Below are positions 6,515 through 11,104 of a DNA stretch of 11,104 nucleotides, piece by piece (the first letter of the stretch is position 1; every line of letters begins with the position of its first letter). The notes beneath the pieces are model-generated. The model searched no databases. It saw only the letters and a list, made by a program, of their open reading frames with translations, and was not told the origin of the DNA. The translations under genes were made by a program, and so were the position numbers. Source of the stretch: Gemmatimonadales bacterium (GTDB lineage Bacteria > Gemmatimonadota > Gemmatimonadetes > Gemmatimonadales > GWC2-71-9); the NCBI GenBank assembly GCA_030597435.1, contig JAUVRV010000046.1:1-11104 (forward strand). Reading direction: 5' to 3'.

Positions 6515-6886
6515 TCACGTTGTGTCTATCTGCACCACCGTCTTCTCCCAGGGGTTCGGCGTGGGCGAACCCAGACCGTCCGAGACGGTGGCAACCAGAT
6601 TGTTATCTGCATTGGTTTGTAGGGGTATGGTAACGTCGAAGATCCCCAGCTGAGTCGCCGTGTCAGCTACCGTGATCACGCCGCCAGTGACGGTCACAAC
6701 CAAGAACACATCCACTCTTGGCGGTGTACGCACCGCCTGCCCGCTGAGTCGCACTACGGTCTCGTGAGTGGTGTCGGGGGGAATGGTCGAGAAGTTTCCG
6801 AGATACAGCAGTCCCTCGGATTCCTCGAGACATGCGGTGCCTAAGAACGTCGCCGCAGCCAGACTGAGTGCCCAATATCGCTTCAT
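6515..6886 (-). CDS. Small secreted lipoprotein with Ig-like C-terminal half
   Basis: 123 aa from the ATG at 6886, with GGAG six bases upstream. The N-terminus is a signal peptide: MKRYW, then the hydrophobic ALSLAAATFLGTA ending at C19. GTAC fits a relaxed lipobox (small residues at -3 to -1), though without the usual Leu at -3. The mature part is Thr/Val-rich and beta-like. The segment IPLQTNADNNLVATVSDGLGS (roughly 87-107) resembles the last strands of bacterial Ig-like domains, where N-x-L-x-V-x-V-x-D-x-x-G is common. It is probably anchored to a membrane facing the periplasm. The function is not known. The gene is 32 bases upstream of the transglutaminase-like gene on the same strand. 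Confidence 0.75.
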   Translation of the reverse strand: MKRYWALSLAAATFLGTACLEESEGLLYLGNFSTIPPDTTHETVVRLSGQAVRTPPRVDVFLVVTVTGGVITVADTATQLGIFDVTIPLQTNADNNLVATVSDGLGSPTPNPWEKTVVQIDTT

Positions 6887-6897
6887 TCACTACTCCA

Positions 6898-6910
6898 GAT
6901 TACGGTAATC
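6898..6910. promoter_or_regulatory. Perfect 13-bp dyad just upstream of the lipoprotein gene
   Basis: GATTAC-G-GTAATC is a perfect 6-bp inverted repeat with a one-base centre, ending 11 bases before the lipoprotein ATG and next to its GGAG. With one central base it cannot form a normal hairpin, so a protein-binding operator is the more natural reading. GTAA...TTAC half-sites continue to 6921. It is a single occurrence in the window and could be chance. Confidence 0.25.
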
Positions 6911-6944
6911 AACCTTGTTACATTGGCCAGGGGCGGCTCTCTAG

Positions 6945-7322
6945 TCAACGCTGCGCCACAATGACCCAGGCTAGACTGAACCAGCCCGCCAGGAGGCAGA
7001 TGCCACCCACCGGGGTTACTGCACCCAACCAGCGAGTTCCTGATGTTGCCAGGACGTAGAGACTGCCCGAAAAAACCACGGTGCCAACAATGAACAGCCA
7101 TCCAGCCCAGGTCGCTTGCGGGCTGGGCCAACGGCTCGCCGCCCATGCCACCGCGAAAAGGGCCAATGCATGATACACCTGATACCGTACTCCTGTTTCA
7201 AATACTGCGAGCATCTCCGGACTCAATCGCTGGCGCAATCCGTGCGCGCCAAAGGCGCCCAGTGCAACGGCCAGGAAACCGGAGACAGCGCCGGCAGCGG
7301 CAAATAGTCTGTCAGGACTCAT
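6945..7322 (-). CDS. DUF423 family small integral membrane protein
   Basis: The 125-aa protein has four hydrophobic segments and the hallmarks of DUF423 (the family of E. coli YgdD): GAFGAHGL near residues 22-29, RYQVYHALALFAVAW in the middle, FSGSLYVLATSGTRWLGAVTPVGG, and a final AGW segment. Family members are inner-membrane proteins of unknown function. The start ATG at 7322 gives the typical family length. It lies 39 bases after the stop of the DASS transporter on the same strand and could be co-transcribed, although nothing links the two functionally. Confidence 0.92.
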   Translation of the reverse strand: MSPDRLFAAAGAVSGFLAVALGAFGAHGLRQRLSPEMLAVFETGVRYQVYHALALFAVAWAASRWPSPQATWAGWLFIVGTVVFSGSLYVLATSGTRWLGAVTPVGGICLLAGWFSLAWVIVAQR

Positions 7323-7361
7323 GATCGTTCCCCGATTGAGCGTACTCGGATCCCAATCTAG

Positions 7362-8834
7362 CTAGATCCACAGCCAAACGACGACAGTGATGACGGTGAT
7401 GGCGATGAGGTTGAGGCCTATTCCCGCCATTGCCATGTCGCGGGAACGGATCGCGCCTGAGCCGAACACGATCGCGTTGGGTGGTGTTGCCACCGGCAGC
7501 ATGAAGGCCATTGAAGCCGCGAGTGCGGCCGCAACCACGAGGGGTAGGGCGGCGACACCCAAGCCCTGAGCTACACCTGCCATGAGCGGCATACCGAGAG
7601 CGGCCGTTGCGGTGTTGCTAGTGAGTTCGGTCAAAAACACAAAAATACCCGCCGTTGCCAAGACAATGAGAGGCATCGGCACTCCGCGCAGTCCCGCCAG
7701 CTGTCCTCCCAACCAATCGCTGAGCCCGCTTACCTCGAACGCACCAGCGAGTGCAATGCCGCCGCCAAACAGCAAGAGAATACCCCAGGGTACCTTGCGG
7801 GCCGATTCCCAGTCGAGCGCTGTCGGGAAACGTGATTTGGGCAGCGGGACTACGAAGAATATCAACGCCGCTGCGATCGCTATGATCGGATCGGACAGGC
7901 CCGGCAAGATATCGGTGAGCCCAGGGATGCGAAGGCTACCTATCTCCTTGGGAGCGCGCAGTACCCAAGCGAGTGCCGTGAGAACGAAAACGGACAGGAC
8001 AAAAACCTCGCCGCCGGTGAAACGGCCGAACGAGCCTTCTTGCTTGCTGAGCACCGTGTCCAATCCAGGTACTTCGCCCTTCACCTTGAAGAACCTCACC
8101 AGCCAGAACCAACAGATCACGAGCATTGGAACCGATGCTGACAATCCAACCGGCAGCCAGCCCGCAAACGTGATCTCTGCGCCGATCAACTCTTGTGCTG
8201 CTCCCGCCAGGATGGCGTTTGGGGGCGTCCCAATGAGCGTCGCCACGCCACCGATCGAACACGCGTAGGCGATGCCGAGCATGAGTGCTGTGGGGAAGCC
8301 TCGACCCGACGGGCTCGGCGGCTCGGCGGTCGCGGCGGCCATATCAGCGACCGCGCCACCCTGCTCCCCGCTCCCCGTTCCTGCAATTAGGGCCAAGGCT
8401 ATGGGCAGCATCATCACGGCCGTTGCCGTATTCGAGATCCACATGCTCGCCACCGCCGAAACGATCATGAAGGCGAGCAGAACTCTGGGCGCCGAGGTCC
8501 CCACGCGGCGTACAGGGGATATGGCGAAACGGTGGTGCAGGTTCCACCGCTCGAGGGTAGCCGCAAGCAGGAAACCGCCTAGGAACAGAAAGATGATTGG
8601 ATCGGCGTATGATGATGTCACTTCCCGCAGGGGACGAGTGCCGATCAGGGGCAGTATGACGAGTGGCAACAGTGCGGTTGCTTCGAGGGGGACCACCGCA
8701 CTGAGCCACCAAACGGCCATCCAACTCGCCAGCCCAGCTACACGCCAGGCTGGCTCGGTCATGCCGAAAAGCGGTCCCGTCGCTAGCGTTATAGTGAAGA
8801 GGATGGGACCGATAGCAAGTGGTATGGGGCGCAT
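7362..8834 (-). CDS. DASS/SLC13 family sodium:carboxylate symporter
   Basis: The 490-aa polytopic inner-membrane protein carries the two SNT signatures of the divalent anion:Na+ symporter family, S134-N135-T136 (ISNTATAV) and S406-N407-T408 (TSNTATAA). It also has the two matching Pro-Pro-Asn motifs, GTPPNA (202-207) and ATPPNA (449-454). These pairs mark the inverted-repeat halves that bind Na+ and substrate. Characterised members import succinate, malate, fumarate, citrate or sulfate; the dicarboxylate type is likely here but not provable. The loop at about 152-180 is an unusual Gly/Ala/Ser/Pro-rich insert encoded partly by short tandem repeats. The start lies two bases after the amidohydrolase stop without a good ribosome binding site, which points to reinitiation and a shared transcript. 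Confidence 0.93.
   Translation of the reverse strand: MRPIPLAIGPILFTITLATGPLFGMTEPAWRVAGLASWMAVWWLSAVVPLEATALLPLVILPLIGTRPLREVTSSYADPIIFLFLGGFLLAATLERWNLHHRFAISPVRRVGTSAPRVLLAFMIVSAVASMWISNTATAVMMLPIALALIAGTGSGEQGGAVADMAAATAEPPSPSGRGFPTALMLGIAYACSIGGVATLIGTPPNAILAGAAQELIGAEITFAGWLPVGLSASVPMLVICWFWLVRFFKVKGEVPGLDTVLSKQEGSFGRFTGGEVFVLSVFVLTALAWVLRAPKEIGSLRIPGLTDILPGLSDPIIAIAAALIFFVVPLPKSRFPTALDWESARKVPWGILLLFGGGIALAGAFEVSGLSDWLGGQLAGLRGVPMPLIVLATAGIFVFLTELTSNTATAALGMPLMAGVAQGLGVAALPLVVAAALAASMAFMLPVATPPNAIVFGSGAIRSRDMAMAGIGLNLIAITVITVVVWLWI
8313..8381. repeat. Short tandem repeats inside the DASS transporter loop
   Basis: GCTCGGCG occurs twice in tandem (8313-8320, 8321-8328). GCTCCCC also occurs twice (8363-8369, 8370-8376), followed by GTTCC. 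On the coding (-) strand the latter reads GGAACGGGGAGCGGGGAGC, a 7-bp G-run repeat like the intergenic tracts of this window. Together they encode the low-complexity residues near 153-178 of the transporter, a loop between conserved segments. Confidence 0.6.
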
Positions 8835-8836
8835 TG

Positions 8837-9700
8837 TCAGTTGGGAATCACCGCAAGCGGTGTATCTCTGGTGATTCTCTGTTTGAGTTCTTCTGATAGG
8901 GGTAGCTCGAGGAACTGCTCCAGGTTTTCGCGTAGATCTCTCACTCCGGGGCTGGGCCAGTCGGTCCCCCAGACCACACGATCACCGATCTCAGCGAGCC
9001 GTGGGAAATAGGCGAGCAGCTTCTTGGGTGGGATGCCGGACAGCTCTAGATACACGTTCTTGTGGCGCCGTAGAATGAAGAATGCCTCGTCCATCCACAG
9101 TGGTCTCCCCCCGTGCGCCATGATAATTGTCAGATCAGGGAAATCGAGCGCCACGTCGTCCAGCTCCATAGGTCTGCCGTACTTGCATCTCGCACCAGGG
9201 AATATAGAGGTCCCTGTGTGGATCATCACCGGCAATCCCCGCTCTTCAGCCCGGGCGTAGATTCGTCCCAACGACTCCAGTCCCACGGTGTACGCGTTCG
9301 CAGGAAAGAGTTGGTGTGGCGGATGGATCTTGAGACATCTGATCCCCAGCTGTAGCAGTTCTTCCACCTGTCCCTCAGGGTCTTCCGTGAATCGCGGGTG
9401 AACGCCACCGAACGGAAGCAGCCGATCCGGGTCAGTGGAGGCATACTCTGCGGCGAACCGGTTGGTCTCGTCAGTGAAACCCATGAGATCGGGACTTGGA
9501 TAGTTGATCAAACCAACCCGCCAGATGCCGGCGTCGTCTAACTGCTGCAGCAGGAGCTTGGGGTCGTCCATCAGCGCGATCAGTCGGTCCCAGTGATCTT
9601 CCTTGCCTTGCCGCATCACGTCTGCCACGGCCGGCTTGAGTTGACGCCATGGCTGGATATGTACGTGTAGGTCGGTAATACCGGGTGGGGCTTTGGTCAT
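8837..9700 (-). CDS. Amidohydrolase family protein (Amidohydro_2, ACMSD-like)
   Basis: 287-aa TIM-barrel metal-dependent hydrolase of the amidohydrolase-2 type, a family that includes ACMSD and resorcylate decarboxylases as well as lactonases. The metal-site residues are all visible: H12 and H14 (TDLHVHI) at strand 1, H161 (VMIHTGTS), H196 (IIMAHGGRP) and D247 (VVWGTDWPSPG). The enzyme is therefore probably active as a hydrolase or as a non-oxidative decarboxylase. LKIHPPHQ near 123-130 is another family-typical active-site segment. The substrate cannot be read from the sequence. Its ATG overlaps the enoyl-CoA hydratase stop in an ATGA (9700-9697), so translation is coupled. It precedes the transporter by two bases. 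The context suggests it acts on the same carboxylic compound handled by the neighbouring CoA enzymes (inference). Confidence 0.9.
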   Translation of the reverse strand: MTKAPPGITDLHVHIQPWRQLKPAVADVMRQGKEDHWDRLIALMDDPKLLLQQLDDAGIWRVGLINYPSPDLMGFTDETNRFAAEYASTDPDRLLPFGGVHPRFTEDPEGQVEELLQLGIRCLKIHPPHQLFPANAYTVGLESLGRIYARAEERGLPVMIHTGTSIFPGARCKYGRPMELDDVALDFPDLTIIMAHGGRPLWMDEAFFILRRHKNVYLELSGIPPKKLLAYFPRLAEIGDRVVWGTDWPSPGVRDLRENLEQFLELPLSEELKQRITRDTPLAVIPN

Positions 9701-10479
9701 CGGCCCTTGAAATCGGGTTTGCGCTTCTCCGTGAAGGCCGTCATGCCTTCCCTCTTGTCGTCCGACGAGAACGCCAGTCCGAACAGTGAAGTCTCGAGCC
9801 TGAGTCCCTCATCCAGTGGCATGCGAGCACTAGCACGCGCGGCCTCCTTGATGAGACGCAACGCGACGGGGCTCTTCTCGGCAATCGTTGCAGCAAGCTC
9901 GGAAACGCGCTGTCTCAGTTCACCCGCTGGGACGACCTCGTCAGCTAAACCGATCTCGAGCGCGCGCTCCGCAGATATTATCTCACCGGTGTACAGCATC
10001 TTCAGTGCCTGACCCAGTCCCACCAGGCGTGGCAGTCTTTGTGTCCCGCCCCCGCCGGGCATGATGCCGAGGTTGACTTCGGGCTGACCGAACTTGGCGT
10101 TGTCAGATGCGATGCGAATGTCACATGCCATCGCCAACTCGCAGCCGGTGCCCAAACAGTATCCGTTGATTGCGGCAATAACCGGCTTGGGAAACTGGTC
10201 GACCGCTTCGTATACTGTGCGCCGTCTCATTACTGCGAACTGATCCATGGGCGATCGGTCGGCGAACTCGGTAATATCGGCTCCTGCCACGAACGCCGTT
10301 TCACCGGCACCAGTGACCACGACCACACGAACCTCATCGTTTGTCTCCAACTGACCCATAGCCTCGATGAACTGCGCGCGGGTTGCGGCATTCAGTGCGT
10401 TACGCTTGTCCGGTCGATTGATGGTCAAGGTAGCTACACGGCTCTCTATGTCAGCGAGTACGTTGAGGTTTTGTGTCAT
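9697..10479 (-). CDS. Enoyl-CoA hydratase/isomerase (crotonase family)
   Basis: Likely hydrates 2-enoyl-CoA to (S)-3-hydroxyacyl-CoA in beta-oxidation or butyrate/aromatic catabolism. The 260-aa length is typical. Family marks are NRPDKRNALN (21-30), AFVAGADI (62-69; one half of the oxyanion hole), GYCLGTGCELAMACDIRIA (106-124) and FGQPEVNLGIMPGGGGTQRL (130-149). Both catalytic glutamates are present, E114 and E134, as in true hydratases. T111 replaces the middle Gly of the usual GGG at the second oxyanion-hole position; that contact uses the backbone NH, and other residues occur there in some relatives. GGAG seven bases before the ATG is a good ribosome binding site. The stop overlaps the amidohydrolase start by four bases. 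The 3-hydroxyacyl-CoA dehydrogenase upstream would use its product. Confidence 0.93.
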   Translation of the reverse strand: MTQNLNVLADIESRVATLTINRPDKRNALNAATRAQFIEAMGQLETNDEVRVVVVTGAGETAFVAGADITEFADRSPMDQFAVMRRRTVYEAVDQFPKPVIAAINGYCLGTGCELAMACDIRIASDNAKFGQPEVNLGIMPGGGGTQRLPRLVGLGQALKMLYTGEIISAERALEIGLADEVVPAGELRQRVSELAATIAEKSPVALRLIKEAARASARMPLDEGLRLETSLFGLAFSSDDKREGMTAFTEKRKPDFKGR

Positions 10480-10520
10480 ACTTGGGCTCCGCTCATACCA
10501 CTCCGAACCACAGCTCTTCG

Positions 10521-10560
10521 CTCCCTTTTCCCTTTCCCCTTTCTCCTTTTCCCCGACCCC
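10521..10560 (-). repeat. Purine G-run tract between the dehydrogenase and enoyl-CoA hydratase genes
   Basis: Read on the - strand, the bases directly after the dehydrogenase stop form a G/A tract with runs of 4, 4, 4, 3 and 3 G separated mostly by A-rich loops. It includes the exact 15-base core shared with the tract after rng (here the complement of 10529-10543). The repeated G-runs could fold as a G-quadruplex in RNA. No other element is seen in the 81-base gap apart from the ribosome binding site of the next gene. Confidence 0.65.
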
Positions 10561-11104
10561 TCACTCCCAGTCATAGAACCCCTTGCCACTCTTCTTCCCC
10601 AGCTCTCCCGCCTGCACCATCCTGCGCAGAATCTCCGGCGGCTCATAATGTGGCTGCTTCATCTGGGAATGCAACGATTCGGCGATGGCGAGCCTGATAT
10701 CCAGGCCCACGATGTCGGTCACTTTGAGTGGCCCCATGGAGTGTCCGTATCCCAGTTCCATGGCCTTGTCGATGTCCTCGGCCGAGGCTACACCCTGTTC
10801 AACCATGCGCATCGCCTCGAGTCCGAGCGCGATCCCGAGCCGTGTGGAGGCGAACCCTGGTGCATCGTGCACCCGAATCGGTTGCTTCCCCATTGCCAGG
10901 GCGAGTTTGGTGGCACGGTTCGCGATCGCGTCGTCCGTCCCATCGTGAACGACGATCTCCACCAGCTTCATGATGTGCACCGGGTTGAAGAAATGCATGC
11001 CCAGTACCCGCTCCGGATGCTCTGCGGCCGAGGCGATCTCCGCTATCGAGATGGACGAAGTGTTGGTTGCCAACACAGCGTCTGATCCAACCACTTTCTC
11101 CAGA
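10561..11104 (-). CDS. 3-hydroxyacyl-CoA (3-hydroxybutyryl-CoA) dehydrogenase, C-terminal part
   Basis: NAD(P)-dependent oxidation of 3-hydroxyacyl-CoA to 3-ketoacyl-CoA, the step after enoyl-CoA hydratase. The frame is open to the window edge, so the gene begins beyond 11104. About 181 C-terminal residues are visible of the roughly 280-290 usual, and the N-terminal NAD-binding half is mostly missing. Clear family blocks are LATNTSSISI, then GMHFFNPVHIMKLVEIV with the catalytic His, the DAPGF segment that opens the C-terminal domain, GYGHSMGPLKVTDIVGLDI, and the closing GKKSGKGFYDWE. The usual Asn-Arg after APGF (APGFVxNR) is Ser-Thr-Arg here. It lies 81 bases upstream of the enoyl-CoA hydratase on the same strand, across a purine tract, and is likely the same functional unit. 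Confidence 0.92.
   Translation of the reverse strand, partial: LEKVVGSDAVLATNTSSISIAEIASAAEHPERVLGMHFFNPVHIMKLVEIVVHDGTDDAIANRATKLALAMGKQPIRVHDAPGFASTRLGIALGLEAMRMVEQGVASAEDIDKAMELGYGHSMGPLKVTDIVGLDIRLAIAESLHSQMKQPHYEPPEILRRMVQAGELGKKSGKGFYDWE

Noticed and set aside
6930..6948. -35 like TTGACT upstream of the lipoprotein gene on the - strand
   Set aside because: No convincing -10 lies 16-18 bases downstream, and the site overlaps the end of the DUF423 gene.
7582..8268. 228-codon open frame on the + strand
   Set aside because: It is antisense to the DASS transporter, whose SNT and PPN motifs are intact; the antisense product is a Ser/Pro/Ala-rich string without motifs.
10039..11085. 348-codon open frame on the + strand
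   Set aside because: It lies antisense to the enoyl-CoA hydratase and dehydrogenase genes, crosses both of them and their gap, and has no family-like sequence; it is a shadow of GC-rich coding DNA.

Overview
The window looks like a chromosomal stretch of a Gram-negative-type bacterium with fairly high GC and a soil or sediment gene repertoire. The combination of a B12-type radical SAM/DUF2344 fusion next to RNase G, rplU and rpmA, a lipoprotein signal, many TTG/GTG starts and short G-rich tracts between genes reminds me of Gemmatimonadota. That placement is a guess from gene style; the window has no rRNA or marker tree to test it. No tRNA, rRNA, CRISPR array, insertion sequence or prophage gene was found.

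Left part, + strand (1-4409): a housekeeping translation/RNA block. It begins inside a radical SAM protein of unknown function fused to a DUF2344 domain (5' end outside the window), which overlaps ribonuclease G (rng). A leader of about 140 bases follows, with a purine tract and a possible 31-codon small ORF, then the ribosomal protein genes rplU (L21) and rpmA (L27). A small hairpin and a C-rich stretch (G-rich on the - strand) separate this block from the genes that converge on it.

Right part, - strand (11104 down to 4483): a long co-directional run. In order of transcription it holds the C-terminal part of a 3-hydroxyacyl-CoA dehydrogenase; a tight operon of enoyl-CoA hydratase, amidohydrolase and DASS/SLC13 carboxylate transporter (4-base overlap, then a 2-base gap); a DUF423 membrane protein; a small lipoprotein with an Ig-like tail; a transglutaminase-like protein of unknown function; a D-amino acid aminotransferase; and a small zinc-ribbon membrane protein. 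The first four genes suggest uptake and beta-oxidation-type breakdown of a carboxylic acid. The D-amino acid aminotransferase supplies D-Ala/D-Glu for the cell wall.

The most unusual signal is not a gene. It is a set of short-period (7-8 bp), G/C-run tracts lying just after stop codons (rng, the zinc-ribbon gene, the dehydrogenase) and also inside coding regions (the radical SAM linker at 13-100 and a DASS loop at 8313-8381). Two of the intergenic tracts share a 15-base exact core, each in the sense orientation of its own upstream gene. Otherwise the window is ordinary, and I see no clear new defence or mobile system.
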